From: Aquisalimonas sp.
Lineage (GTDB): Bacteria > Pseudomonadota > Gammaproteobacteria > Nitrococcales > Aquisalimonadaceae
Direction: 5' to 3'
Assembly (NCBI RefSeq): GCF_007120195.1
Contig: NZ_SKOG01000002.1
Span: 1-64,000, forward strand
DNA: 64,000 nt
Below are positions 51,736 to 64,000 of this stretch, in pieces. The first letter of the stretch is position 1; every line of letters begins with the position of its first letter. The notes under the pieces were generated by a model, which did not search any database, was not told where the DNA came from, and saw only the letters and a list, made by a program, of their open reading frames with translations. The translations under genes were made by a program, and so were the position numbers.

Positions 51736-53421
51736 ATGGCCGCCCGTGACGGACAGCCCCTGCACCACACCGCAGCGTGGACGACCCATGATGTGGAAAA
51801 CCAGCCCCCACCCTTTGAGGGCCGGAATCTTTACCTGACCGACAGGGTCCTGCGCGAGGCGGTGGAGCGTGAAGGCGGCGCGTGGGGCGATGAGCGTCTG
51901 CGCGCTTATGGGGAGCGGGCCGGTGGGGAACTCTGGGAGGCCGGTTTCGATGCCAACCGCAATCCGCCTGAGTTGCTCACGCACGATCGCTACGGCCACC
52001 GCATCGACCAGGTGAAGTTCCACCCGGCGTACCACACGCTGATGGAGGCGGCCATTGGCAGCGAAGTGCACGCCCTGTCCTGGAGACAGCCTGGGGTGGG
52101 CAGCCAGGTGGTGCGTTCGGCCCTGATGTACCTGCACAACCAGGCGGAAGCCGGCACCATGTGCCCGGTCACCATGACTCACGCCTCCATACCGGCGCTG
52201 CGGCACCAGCCAGAGGTTGCTAAACGCTGGGAACCCGGCATTCTCAGCAATCGGTATGACCCGCGTTTTCTGCCGCCTGACCAGAAGCAGGGCCTGACCC
52301 TGGGCATGGGTATGACCGAGAAGCAGGGCGGCTCGGACGTGCGCGCCAACACCACCCGGGCCACGGCCGTCGGCGCCGAAGGGCCCGGGCGCGACTACGA
52401 GCTGGTCGGCCACAAGTGGTTCTTCTCCGCGCCCATGTCCGATGCGTTTCTGGTCCTCGCCCAGTCGCGGGGCGGCCTGAGCTGTTTTCTGCTGCCGCGC
52501 TGGCGGCCCGACAGCACGGTTAATGCCATTGAAATCCAGCGGCTCAAGGACAAGCTGGGGAACCGCTCAAACGCCTCCAGCGAGGTCGAGTTCCACAACG
52601 CCCACGCGGTTATGATCGGCGACGAGGGTCGCGGTGTGCGCACGATCATTGACATGGTGGCGCAGACGCGCCTGGACTGCATGATCGGATCCACCAGCCT
52701 GATGCGCCACGGTCTGGCCCAGGCAATCCATCACTGCGGCTACCGGCGCGCCTTCGGCGGTATCCTTCTGGAACAGCCCCTCATGCGCAACGTCCTCGCG
52801 GATCTCGCCCTCGAAGTCGAAGGCGCGGTGGCGCTCACCTTTCGGATTGCCTCGGCGATGGACCAGCAGGCAACGGCACCCCGCGGGGGTGCGCTCGCGC
52901 GCATCGGCACCGCTTTGGGCAAGTACTGGATCTGCAAGCGGGCGGCCGGGCACATCACGGAGTCCCAAGAGTGCCTGGGAGGCGCCGGCTACGTGGAAGA
53001 ACACGCCTTGCCGCGCCTGTACCGCGAGGCGCCGGTCAACGCGATCTGGGAGGGCTCTGGCAACATCCAGTGCCTGGATGTCTTGCGGGCCATGCACAAG
53101 AACCCGGAAACCGTGGAAGTGATGCTCTCGGAACTGCGACGCACGCAGGGCGAGAACCGCTGTCTGGATGCGGCGGTAAAACGCATCGAGCGGCGTCTGC
53201 ATGGCGCTGCTGATTCGCCCTCTGATGCGCGGATGCTAGTGGAGGACATGGTGCTCGCCATGCAAGGGTCCTTGCTCGTGCGCGCCGGCACTCCGGCGGT
53301 TGCCGATGCCTTCTGCACCGCTCGCCTCGGCCCGGAGCGCACGCTGATGTACGGTGGTCTGTCCAGGGGCGCGGACCTGAATGCCATCGTGCAGCGGGCG
53401 TTGCCTGAGGCGGCAAACTGA
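51736..53421 (+). CDS. AidB-like acyl-CoA dehydrogenase
   Basis: NQPPPFEGRNLYLTDRVLREAV; GMGMTEKQGGSDVRANTTRA; CLGGAGYVEEHALPRLYREAPVNAIWEGSGNIQCLDVLRA. Confidence 0.92.
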   Translation: MAARDGQPLHHTAAWTTHDVENQPPPFEGRNLYLTDRVLREAVEREGGAWGDERLRAYGERAGGELWEAGFDANRNPPELLTHDRYGHRIDQVKFHPAYHTLMEAAIGSEVHALSWRQPGVGSQVVRSALMYLHNQAEAGTMCPVTMTHASIPALRHQPEVAKRWEPGILSNRYDPRFLPPDQKQGLTLGMGMTEKQGGSDVRANTTRATAVGAEGPGRDYELVGHKWFFSAPMSDAFLVLAQSRGGLSCFLLPRWRPDSTVNAIEIQRLKDKLGNRSNASSEVEFHNAHAVMIGDEGRGVRTIIDMVAQTRLDCMIGSTSLMRHGLAQAIHHCGYRRAFGGILLEQPLMRNVLADLALEVEGAVALTFRIASAMDQQATAPRGGALARIGTALGKYWICKRAAGHITESQECLGGAGYVEEHALPRLYREAPVNAIWEGSGNIQCLDVLRAMHKNPETVEVMLSELRRTQGENRCLDAAVKRIERRLHGAADSPSDARMLVEDMVLAMQGSLLVRAGTPAVADAFCTARLGPERTLMYGGLSRGADLNAIVQRALPEAAN

Positions 53422-53630
53422 TTCATGCCGTTGCGGGAACCCGCCGTTGCGGGAACCCGGTTGCCGCCAGGGAGGTCTGTTGCATTGACAGGCGCCATCG
53501 GGCCCAGGGAATCTGACACCAGCCACGTTGTTAGGATCGTGCAGCGCGCGGCTTCGCGCTAGAATGTCGCCGTCGACCCGGGGAGTCTACGACCCCTGGG
53601 CTGGAATCAACTCAAGGAGGCAAGAACGAA

Positions 53631-54302
53631 ATGACAAGCCACGAGCGTGTCGTCAGCACCCGCGGTGCACGGGCGATCGAGACCAACAAGGTCATCCGCA
53701 ACACGTATTCCCTGTTGTCCCTGACCCTCGCATTCAGCGCCATCATGGCGGGCGTGGCAATGGCCACCAATGCGCCCCCCATGCCATGGTTCCTGGTTCT
53801 CGGCGGATACTTCGGTCTGCTGTTTCTGACCAATGCCCTGAAGAACAGCGCCTGGGGGTTGCTCTCGGTGTTCGCGTTGACGGGTTTCATGGGGTACACG
53901 CTGGGGCCGCTGATCAGCTTCTACCTGACCGCCGTCAGTAACGGTGGGCAAATCGTCATGACGGCCTTTGGCGGTACGGCCGCGATCTTCATCGGCCTGT
54001 CCGCGTATGCGCTGACCACCCGCAAGGATTTCTCCTTCATGGGCGGCTTTCTGTTTGCCGGCATCCTGGTGGCGTTCTTGGCTGGCCTGGGCGCGTTGGT
54101 CTTCCAGCTGCCGGGACTGATGCTGGCCGTGAGCGCCATGTTCGTGCTGCTGATGTCCGCCTTCATCCTGTACCAGACCAGCGCGCTGGTGCACGGCGGC
54201 GAGACGAACTACATCATGGCGACGGTGGGCCTCTACATTGCCATCTACAACCTCTTCACCAGCTTGTTGCATTTGCTGATGGCGTTCGGTGGCGATGATT
54301 GA
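53631..54302 (+). CDS. Bax inhibitor-1/YccA family membrane protein
   Basis: NTYSLLSLTLAFSAIMAGVAMA..., multiple TM segments, YIMATVGLYIAIYNLFTSLLHLLMAFGGDD C-terminus. Confidence 0.93.
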   Translation: MTSHERVVSTRGARAIETNKVIRNTYSLLSLTLAFSAIMAGVAMATNAPPMPWFLVLGGYFGLLFLTNALKNSAWGLLSVFALTGFMGYTLGPLISFYLTAVSNGGQIVMTAFGGTAAIFIGLSAYALTTRKDFSFMGGFLFAGILVAFLAGLGALVFQLPGLMLAVSAMFVLLMSAFILYQTSALVHGGETNYIMATVGLYIAIYNLFTSLLHLLMAFGGDD

Positions 54303-54349
54303 GGCGTCGCCGGTCCGGCATGTCGCGGGCCGGCAGCGGCGCGTTACCC

Positions 54350-55639
54350 CTACTCCGGTGGCACCACCGGTCCGGGTGTCGTCGCCTCGGCCCAGGCCAT
54401 CGCTTCGTTGCTGCCATCGAACCAGGCCAAGCGCTCGCGCAGTCTCACCACCTCGCCGATGATCAGTAGCGTGGGGGCGCGGATCCCTGCCCGTTCGACT
54501 GCCGCGGGAAGCTGCGTGAGTGGGGCGACGATGACCTGCTGAGCGACTGTGGTGCCTTGCTGCACCAGCGCTGCGGGCATATCCTCCCGCATGCCGTGGG
54601 CGACCAGGCCGTCGCAGAGCTCCCGCAGGCTGTGCAGCCCCATGTAAAAAACGAGCGTCTGCGCCTCGCGCACCAGGCCGCGAAAATCCAGATCCAGTGC
54701 CCCATTCTTGCGATGGCCAGTGGCAAATACACAGGACTGGGCGTAGTCCCGGTGGGTGAGCGGGATGCCGGCGTAGGCGGCGCAACCGCTGGCCGCAGTG
54801 ATGCCCGGTATCACGCGGAACGGAATGCCCGCGTCCATCAGGTGTTCGATCTCCTCACCACCGCGTCCAAAGATGAAGGGGTCCCCGCCTTTGAGGCGGA
54901 CCACGCGCTTGCCGGCTCCGGCGCGATCCAGGAGGAGCTGGTTGATCGCGTGCTGGGGAAGCGTGTGGTCCTGGCGGCGTTTGCCGACGAAAATGCGCTC
55001 GGCATGCGCGGGCACGAGATCCAGCAATGCTGCCGCGACCAGCCGGTCGTAAATGACCACATCCGCCTGTTGCAATGCTCGCATGCCCCGCAGGGTGAGC
55101 AGATCGGGAGCGCCCGGTCCCGCGCCAACGAGACTCACGTCACCGCGACGGCGAGTCGGTTGCCCGTCTGCGGCCTGATCGGTTGACGCCTCGGTTCCTG
55201 GGCCCGGCGCAACAGCCGCGTCAGCACCAGGCGCCCCTGCGGGTGACTGCACCGGGGGTTGAGACGGCGCCAGCGGCCGGGCCGTTCCCTGCTCGGGCCG
55301 TTCTGGGATCCACAACGGCACCCCGGCGTCGATTGCCGCGTCAGCCAGGGCCTGCGCATCGGCTTCCGAGAGGTCCAGAATGATCACCATGGCACTGCGC
55401 CGCACCATGGCCTCCAGGGCCTCGCGGGAGTCCGGCGGCGAGACCGGTTCAACGTCGGGGACACGGGTGCGACCCCATCCCCTGAACAGCGTCGCACGCA
55501 GCTGCAGGCACTGGAGCCGAGTGTCGCCATCGGCGCAGCCACCGAGGACGAGCACTGGCTTGCCGCGCGTGCTCAGTGTGAGTGTGAGCGCATCAGTCAT
55601 TGAACCTCGCCTCCCCGGCGCCGCCTGAGGATGTGTCAA
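54350..55639 (-). CDS. cobA: Uroporphyrinogen-III C-methyltransferase with N-terminal Rossmann-like (degenerate CysG_N?) domain
   Basis: [72 protein letters not shown] (SUMT). N-terminal ~110 aa [13 protein letters not shown]...[31 protein letters not shown]. Confidence 0.9.
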   Translation of the reverse strand: MTHPQAAPGRRGSMTDALTLTLSTRGKPVLVLGGCADGDTRLQCLQLRATLFRGWGRTRVPDVEPVSPPDSREALEAMVRRSAMVIILDLSEADAQALADAAIDAGVPLWIPERPEQGTARPLAPSQPPVQSPAGAPGADAAVAPGPGTEASTDQAADGQPTRRRGDVSLVGAGPGAPDLLTLRGMRALQQADVVIYDRLVAAALLDLVPAHAERIFVGKRRQDHTLPQHAINQLLLDRAGAGKRVVRLKGGDPFIFGRGGEEIEHLMDAGIPFRVIPGITAASGCAAYAGIPLTHRDYAQSCVFATGHRKNGALDLDFRGLVREAQTLVFYMGLHSLRELCDGLVAHGMREDMPAALVQQGTTVAQQVIVAPLTQLPAAVERAGIRAPTLLIIGEVVRLRERLAWFDGSNEAMAWAEATTPGPVVPPE

Positions 55640-55659
55640 CCCATCGGTTGCAGGAGACT

Positions 55660-56729
<1,070 letters not shown>

Positions 56730-56787
56730 TGGGGGCTCGCCGGGGACGCAGTACGTCCGTCCCCGGCTTGTTAGTGTCCCGTAACCA

Positions 56788-57348
56788 TCAGCTGTCCAGA
56801 TCGGCCTGTTTTCTGCCCCCGGACCGCGCCGACTTGATAGCCGAAGCGGGTGGGACCGTGCTCTGCTCCGCCTGCATCTCCTGGGTTGGTGCCGAGGCCG
56901 AATCACCCGCGGCAGGGACCGGGGCGATCTCCGGGTCCCCAGCCGTCTCGTCCACGGCCCGTAGGAACAACGGCAGGGTCTGCTGTTCGATACGCCGCAC
57001 TTCCTGGAACCACTGCTCCCACATACGGGTACGCAGATCGAGCCAGCTCTCCATCATCTCGCCCCACTGTTGCGCAGCCCCACTGCCATCTCCGGGCTGC
57101 TCGGTGAGAGTTGATACTGACCCACACCACTGCGCGATCATCTCTTTTTCCACCTGAATCGTTCCGTGAACCAGTCGTTCAGAGACCTCAAGCCCCTCCC
57201 AAAAAGATCGATCCACCTCCCGAGTCAGGTCATCGGCGCTAACGTGTGTGCTCGGTGTCTGTTGCCATTGATCCCAGAATTGCCGGGATGTCGCGGCCAT
57301 GCCATCGAACAGGGCCTCCATGGGCTGACTTGCTGGTTTGTGTTCCAA
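56788..57348 (-). CDS. Hypothetical Trp-rich helical protein, phasin/PhaE-N-terminus-like
   Basis: MEALFDGMAATSRQFWDQWQQ..., WLDLRTRMWEQWFQEVRRIEQQTLPLF, low-complexity Ala/Pro tail; family call tentative. Confidence 0.5.
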   Translation of the reverse strand: MEHKPASQPMEALFDGMAATSRQFWDQWQQTPSTHVSADDLTREVDRSFWEGLEVSERLVHGTIQVEKEMIAQWCGSVSTLTEQPGDGSGAAQQWGEMMESWLDLRTRMWEQWFQEVRRIEQQTLPLFLRAVDETAGDPEIAPVPAAGDSASAPTQEMQAEQSTVPPASAIKSARSGGRKQADLDS

Positions 57349-57573
57349 GTTGTTTCGCTCCTTGTTAGCTCGCGTCCCCCGATCAACACCCTATCCCGCG
57401 ACACTCACAGCTCGCGCCACGCGATGTGTGTGCGCGCAGCAGTGAAGACGGTCGGGGTGATCAGGCTTCTCGCACGTTGCCACTCCGGCTGGGTTGCCGA
57501 ATCCCGGCTTACTATCCTCCAAATCCGGCCGTTGACAAGTGTGGCGAAAGGGAGACAGTGACACGCTCTGCTT

Positions 57574-58854
<1,281 letters not shown>

Positions 58855-59002
58855 TTATCCCTCATGGCGCTGTCCGACGGAGCGCGCATTGTACCGGGTC
58901 AGGTGGGTGAAAATAAGGCGGTGAAAATAAGGCGTGGGTTATACGACTCCACGCCGGGCCAGGTCTTGGTGCCTGACTGTGTCGGGGTGGCCGGGGGTGT
59001 GG

Positions 59003-60322
59003 TCATTTCGGCTTAGGCCGGCGGCGCCAAGGGGATTGGTTGTCCAGGGTGCGCAGACGCTCGAGGCGCTCGCGGATCTTTGCTTCCAGACCGCGCGGCA
59101 GGGGCTCGTAGAAGCGTTGCGGTGGCATGTCCTCGGGGAAGTAATCCTCGCCGGCCGCATACCCTTCAGGCTCGTCGTGGGCGTAGCGGTATTCCTCGCC
59201 GTAGCCAAGCTGGCGCATGAGCTTGGTCGGCGCATTGCGCAGGTGCAGCGGTACTTCCAGGGAGCCATGCTCCCGCGCCGCCTTCGTGGCTGCGTTGTAG
59301 GCGCTGTAGACGGCGTTGCTCTTGGGTACGCTGGCGAGATACGCGATGGCATGGGCAATGGCGAGCTCACCCTCCGGGCTACCCAGCCGTTCCTGCGCTT
59401 CCCAGGCGTTCAGCGCCACCTGAAGGCCGCGGGGATCGGCATTGCCGATATCCTCCGAGGCCATGCGAACCACCCGCCGCGCCACGTACAGCGGGTCGCA
59501 GCCGCCGTCGAGCATGCGGCAATACCAGTACAGTGCGGCGTTGGCGTCCGAGCCGCGGACGGCCTTGTGGAGCGCGGAGATCTGGTCGTAGAAGGCCTCG
59601 CCACCCTTGTCAAAACGGCGCAGGCCGGAGGCTGATGCCTCCGCCAGCACGGACGGGTCGATGACGCCGCGATCGGCGAGATCCGCGGCGATCTCAAGCA
59701 GCGTCAGGCCGCGCCGGGCGTCGCCGTCGGCAAGTTCCACGAGCTGATCCATGGCCTGCGGTTCGACGCTGAGGCCGCGGTCACCCAGACCGCGCTCGGC
59801 ATCCGCAACAGCCCTGTGCAGCAGCCCTCGGAGCGCCTCCCGGGACAAGGCCCGCAAGACGTAGGTCCGCACGCGCGAGAGCAGTGCATTATTGAACTCA
59901 AACGAGGGGTTCTCCGTGGTGGCGCCGATAAAGACCAGCGTACCGTCCTCCACGAACGGCAAGAACGCGTCCTGCTGACTCTTATTGAACCGGTGCGCCT
60001 CATCGACGAACAGGATCGTGGCCTGACCGTGCTCGCGTCGCGCGCGCGCCTCCTCCACGGCGGCGCGGATGTCTTTCACGCCGCTCATCACTGCGGAGAG
60101 ACTCATGAAGCGCGCCTCGCTGGCTTCAGCCACCAGGCGCGCCAGGGTCGTCTTGCCCGTACCCGGCGGACCCCACAGCACCATCGAGTGCGGGTGGCCG
60201 GCTTCGATGCTGCGGCGCAGGGCCTTGCCCGGCCCCAGCAGGTGGTCCTGTCCCAGAAATTCCGTGATGGTTCGCGGCCGCATCCGGTCAGCCAGCGGCC
60301 GGACGGGCGCGTGCCTGGTCAA
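59003..60322 (-). CDS. rarA: Replication-associated recombination protein A
   Basis: PLADRMRPRTITEFLGQDHLLGPGKALRRSIEAGHPHSMVLWGPPGTGKTTLA. Confidence 0.96.
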   Translation of the reverse strand: MTRHAPVRPLADRMRPRTITEFLGQDHLLGPGKALRRSIEAGHPHSMVLWGPPGTGKTTLARLVAEASEARFMSLSAVMSGVKDIRAAVEEARARREHGQATILFVDEAHRFNKSQQDAFLPFVEDGTLVFIGATTENPSFEFNNALLSRVRTYVLRALSREALRGLLHRAVADAERGLGDRGLSVEPQAMDQLVELADGDARRGLTLLEIAADLADRGVIDPSVLAEASASGLRRFDKGGEAFYDQISALHKAVRGSDANAALYWYCRMLDGGCDPLYVARRVVRMASEDIGNADPRGLQVALNAWEAQERLGSPEGELAIAHAIAYLASVPKSNAVYSAYNAATKAAREHGSLEVPLHLRNAPTKLMRQLGYGEEYRYAHDEPEGYAAGEDYFPEDMPPQRFYEPLPRGLEAKIRERLERLRTLDNQSPWRRRPKPK

Positions 60323-60960
60323 GGGGTGTCGGTGCCCTGCTCGATGACGTCCATATCGTCGTCGGGCTCGAAACGGAAACGCTCGGCGTTCAGCGTCTCG
60401 TTGGTGCGCACGTTGCGCAGGATTAACTGGTTTTCCTGGCCCAGGCCGTCGCGCACCAGAATTTCCGCCGGCACACCGTCAGCTATGCGCAGCCGCACCC
60501 CCTCCACTTCCCAGGATTCGTCTCGCGGCGTCAATACGATCCAGTCTTCGTCCACCTCGATGCGAAACTGCTCCTCGAGCCCGGCCAACTGTCCGCTGAG
60601 CAGCACCGCCGGCCCCGTCCCCAGGGTTTCCTGCAGCGGGCGCACGGTGACCTGGTAAAGGTCCTTGTCGTGGATCCACAAACGCTCGCCGTCGGCCACG
60701 ATGCGCTGCTCGAAGGGTTCCTCGTATAACCAGTCGAAACGATCGGGCCGCTGTATTGCCATGGTGCCGCGGCTCTCTTCCAGGATGCGCCCGTCCTCGT
60801 CGCGTACGACCTGTTCGAAGTCACCTTCCAGGGTGTCCACATCGTTGAAATAGGACTCCAGGGCCGCGCGCGGGTCAGCCGCTACCGGCGTGGAGGCCAG
60901 CGCGGCGGCGAGCAAGCCAAGGACCAACACGGCAATGCGCGGGATCGTGGTTCGTCTCAT
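60319..60960 (-). CDS. lolA: Outer-membrane lipoprotein carrier protein LolA
   Basis: Signal peptide; LESYFNDVDTLEGDFEQVVRDEDGRILEESRGTMAIQRPDRFDWLYEEPFEQRIVADGERLWIHDKDL. Confidence 0.93.
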   Translation of the reverse strand: MRRTTIPRIAVLVLGLLAAALASTPVAADPRAALESYFNDVDTLEGDFEQVVRDEDGRILEESRGTMAIQRPDRFDWLYEEPFEQRIVADGERLWIHDKDLYQVTVRPLQETLGTGPAVLLSGQLAGLEEQFRIEVDEDWIVLTPRDESWEVEGVRLRIADGVPAEILVRDGLGQENQLILRNVRTNETLNAERFRFEPDDDMDVIEQGTDTP

Positions 60961-60983
60961 CAAAAAAATGCTCACAATGTTCT

Positions 60984-63314
60984 TCAATCCTTTGGTGGTG
61001 GCGGCGCCAGAACGTCGCGTCCGCCGTTCGATTGCAGAGGCCCCACGACCCCGCTTTGTTCCATCTGTTCGACGAGGCGTGCAGCACGGTTGTAGCCGAT
61101 CTTGAGCCGCCGCTGCACCCCCGAGATCGAAGCGCGCCTGGTCTCGGCGACAATATGGACCGCCTGATCGTACAACGGATCCTGTTCGCCATCGACGCCG
61201 TCCTCGCCCGGGACACCGGGAAGGGGGCCATTGCTGGACGTCTCCTCGAGGATGCCGTCGACGTACTCGGGCTCCCCCAGTTCCATGAGGTGGTTGACGA
61301 CACGGTGGACGTCATTATCGGACACGAAAGCGCCGTGGACGCGGGTGGGCAGGCTGCTACCGGACGACTGGTAGAGCATGTCCCCGTGTCCGAGCAGGGA
61401 CTCGGCACCCATCTGATCCAAGATGGTGCGTGAGTCCACCCGGGAGGAGACCTGAAAGGCGATGCGGGTCGGTATATTGGCCTTGATCAAGCCGGTGATG
61501 ACGTCCACCGACGGTCGCTGCGTGGCCAGAATCAAGTGCAGGCCGGCGGCGCGGGCCTTCTGCGCCAGGCGCGCGATCAGCTCCTCGACCTTCTTGCCGA
61601 CCATCATCATCATGTCTGCGAATTCATCGACCACCACGACGATAAACGGCAGGGGCTCAAGCTCTGGCGCCTGCGCCTCGGGATCGTCGTCGGGGCGTTT
61701 CCAAAGCGGGTCCGCCAACGGCGCGCCGCGCTCGCTGGCCTCGCGTACCTTACGGTTATAGCCGGCGATGTTGCGCACACCAAGAGCCGCCATGAGGCGG
61801 TACCGACGTTCCATTTCGCCGACGCACCACCGCAGCGCGTTGGCCGCCTCTTTCATGTCTGTAACCACGGGGGCCAGCAGATGCGGGATGCCATCATAAA
61901 TGGACAGCTCCAGCATCTTCGGGTCAACCATGATTAACCGCACGTCTTCCGGCCGGTTCTTGTAGAGCAGACTGAGAATCATCGCGTTGACGCCAACCGA
62001 TTTCCCGGAGCCGGTCGTCCCTGCCACCAGCAGGTGTGGCATCTTGGCCAGGTCCACCACCACCGGCTCACCACCGATGTCCTTGCCGAGTGCCATGGAC
62101 AGCGGTGACTGCGCCCGCTCCCAGGCCTGGGCGCGCACGATCTCGCTGAATGCGATGGTCTGCCTGTTTTCGTTGGGGATCTCCAGTCCGACGACAGATT
62201 TTCCGGGGATGATTTCCACCACGCGCACGCTGAGAACCGACAGCGCCCGGGCGAGATCCTTGGCGAGGTTGCTGATTTGGCTGACCTTGACGCCGGCGGC
62301 GGGCAAGGCCTCAAAGCGGGTGATGACCGGTCCGGGTTTCACCGCGACCACCTCGATCTCCACGCCAAAATCCGCCAGCTTCATCTCCAGCTGGCGGGAC
62401 ATCGCTTCCAGGGCATCCTTCGAATACCCCGCCTGGTGCTGTGGCGGCGCATCGAGCAACGTGACCGGCGGCAGCCCGTCGCCCGTGGGCTCCGCCCTAA
62501 ACAGCGGCATCTGGCGCTCTTTGGCGACCTTTTTGCTCGACTTGGGCGCGGGCTTGTCCGGCTCGATCTGGGGCGCCTTGCGTGTGCGCTCCTGGCCCTT
62601 GTCCGGCTCAAGGACCGTTCGCCGGGCGCGTCGCGCGTGGCGGCCCGCCCAACTGTCCCTCAGGCGCGTGATCCCCTTGCCCAGGGCACTGAATGCGTTG
62701 AGGCAAAGGCGCCCGACCAGGTCCATGAGGCTGAGCCAGGACAACCCCGTGAACAGGGTGACGCTCGCCAGGAACACGGCGAGCAGCAGCAACGTGGCCC
62801 CGAGGAAGCTGAACATCGCCACCAGGGCGCCGCCAATGAGATCCCCGAGGATTCCGCCTGAGTGCAAGGGCACCGTGTGCGGCAGTGCCTCCACATGCAG
62901 TGTCGCCAGGCCGGCCCCGGAGGCCAGTGTCAGGATGAATCCCAGGCTGCGCAGGCCGAACACGCCCCAGTGGAACGCGCCATCACGGCGTTGCCAGCGC
63001 CAGGCGAGCCAGCCGGAGAGCGCGATCATAACGGGAAACAGATAAGCGAGATAACCGAATAGATACAAAGACAGGTCGGCAAACCAGGCGCCGGCAACGC
63101 CACCGGCGTTTTCCACTGGCCCGCCGACACCCGTGAAGCTCCAGCCCGGATCATTCGGGTGGTACGTAACCAGAGCCGCCAGGAGATAGATCGCCACAGC
63201 CAGGAGCAGAAACAGCATCGCTTCTCGCAGCCCTCGGCTGACGTGATGACCAAGCGGGGATGGGAGTTTGCTGCCGGCGCGGGGACCGGGATTGGAACTC
63301 GTGTGCTGGTTCAT
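60984..63314 (-). CDS. ftsK: DNA translocase FtsK
   Basis: Four TM segments, [22 protein letters not shown]-terminal gamma domain [34 protein letters not shown]. Confidence 0.97.
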   Translation of the reverse strand: MNQHTSSNPGPRAGSKLPSPLGHHVSRGLREAMLFLLLAVAIYLLAALVTYHPNDPGWSFTGVGGPVENAGGVAGAWFADLSLYLFGYLAYLFPVMIALSGWLAWRWQRRDGAFHWGVFGLRSLGFILTLASGAGLATLHVEALPHTVPLHSGGILGDLIGGALVAMFSFLGATLLLLAVFLASVTLFTGLSWLSLMDLVGRLCLNAFSALGKGITRLRDSWAGRHARRARRTVLEPDKGQERTRKAPQIEPDKPAPKSSKKVAKERQMPLFRAEPTGDGLPPVTLLDAPPQHQAGYSKDALEAMSRQLEMKLADFGVEIEVVAVKPGPVITRFEALPAAGVKVSQISNLAKDLARALSVLSVRVVEIIPGKSVVGLEIPNENRQTIAFSEIVRAQAWERAQSPLSMALGKDIGGEPVVVDLAKMPHLLVAGTTGSGKSVGVNAMILSLLYKNRPEDVRLIMVDPKMLELSIYDGIPHLLAPVVTDMKEAANALRWCVGEMERRYRLMAALGVRNIAGYNRKVREASERGAPLADPLWKRPDDDPEAQAPELEPLPFIVVVVDEFADMMMMVGKKVEELIARLAQKARAAGLHLILATQRPSVDVITGLIKANIPTRIAFQVSSRVDSRTILDQMGAESLLGHGDMLYQSSGSSLPTRVHGAFVSDNDVHRVVNHLMELGEPEYVDGILEETSSNGPLPGVPGEDGVDGEQDPLYDQAVHIVAETRRASISGVQRRLKIGYNRAARLVEQMEQSGVVGPLQSNGGRDVLAPPPPKD

Positions 63315-64000
63315 AATTGTGCGCTAATGTTGAAGTTCACCCTGTCGTCAGCGCACAGGGCGCCGACGGCGGCGTAACCGAATCGACCTCGAGGAGGAGC
63401 GGCGCGGTGCCGGTGGTGCAGGGGCCCGCCCTTCAGGCCCGCGGCGGTCCCTCGGTTGCGTTGTTGGTTGCGCGCGAGGTGGTTCAGGCGGGCTTGCCAC
63501 ACCCGCGCGCCGTCGCCTGACGACAGGAGCGCGGCGCTGCGCAGGAATGGCGCGCACTCGTCAATCAGAACACTAGCCACGGCAGATCAGCCCATCCATG
63601 TTCGAGAAATCCAATGCCCGCGCCTCTAGAAAACGACCAAGCTCTCATCTTGGCCCTTGCCCGATGAGTGCCCATCCATTCATATAATATTGTACGTCAA
63701 CTGTAGAGGACAAGTTACTATATCACATGATATTTCGCAATGCGCTGGACTGGGTCACAGTCGTTTCGTTGGCGATCCCGGCGAGGCAAAGGAAACCGTC
63801 ACTGTGGCGCCTCACATGGGCGCCGCTGACCAAAAAATTTCGATCCACTAGTGTACCGGATCCCGCCGATGCTGGCTGCCTGTTCCTGCCATCGGCAAAA
63901 GCGCTCGACAGTGGCCGCTGGCGCACTCTACCATCGCGCCATGGATGCTGCCGTGGTCACCGATCTAACCACAATCCCCGCCGCTGAATGGAATGAATTG

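Noticed and set aside
63311-63580. Short ORFs between ftsK and the window end
   Set aside because: Arg/Pro/His-rich, overlapping on both strands, no recognisable motifs.

Overview
This 64 kb window is GC-rich and looks like a gammaproteobacterial chromosome. The gene order resembles Chromatiales/Ectothiorhodospiraceae, but that placement is inference from gene content. Most of it is conserved housekeeping sequence:
- the acpS-pdxJ-recO-era-rnc-DUF4845-lepB-lepA operon
- a mucD/rseC/rseA/rpoE sigma-E locus that lacks rseB
- nadB facing an sdhCDAB cluster that carries two assembly factors
- lysS and prfB, with the RF2 +1 frameshift site
- hrpA, thrH, and a cobA/cysG-like gene divergent from cysB
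- serS-rarA-lolA-ftsK
- uvrY-uvrC-pgsA-tRNA-Gly-tRNA-Cys-(insert)-tRNA-Leu
- a BarA-like hybrid kinase

The left edge holds the last ~30 codons of a probable PKS/NRPS thioesterase, translationally coupled to an Sfp-type phosphopantetheinyl transferase. I found no CRISPR array, rRNA operon, intact phage or intact transposase, and no clear multi-gene defence or otherwise new system.

The most interesting signals are:
1. A ~2.1 kb insert that splits the conserved Gly-Cys-Leu tRNA cluster. It is bounded by a degenerate copy of the tRNA-Cys 3' half (an att-like scar) and carries a polytopic membrane protein gene.
2. A family of palindromic extragenic repeats at ~5.0-5.2 kb and ~25.1-25.4 kb.
3. Two adjacent orphan LuxR-type response regulators with atypical receiver motifs.
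4. A mitochondrial/alphaproteobacterial-type SDH cluster with both SDHAF4-like and SdhE assembly factors.
5. A SUMT fused to an apparently degenerate CysG N-terminal domain.
6. An EF-G paralog with altered G motifs.
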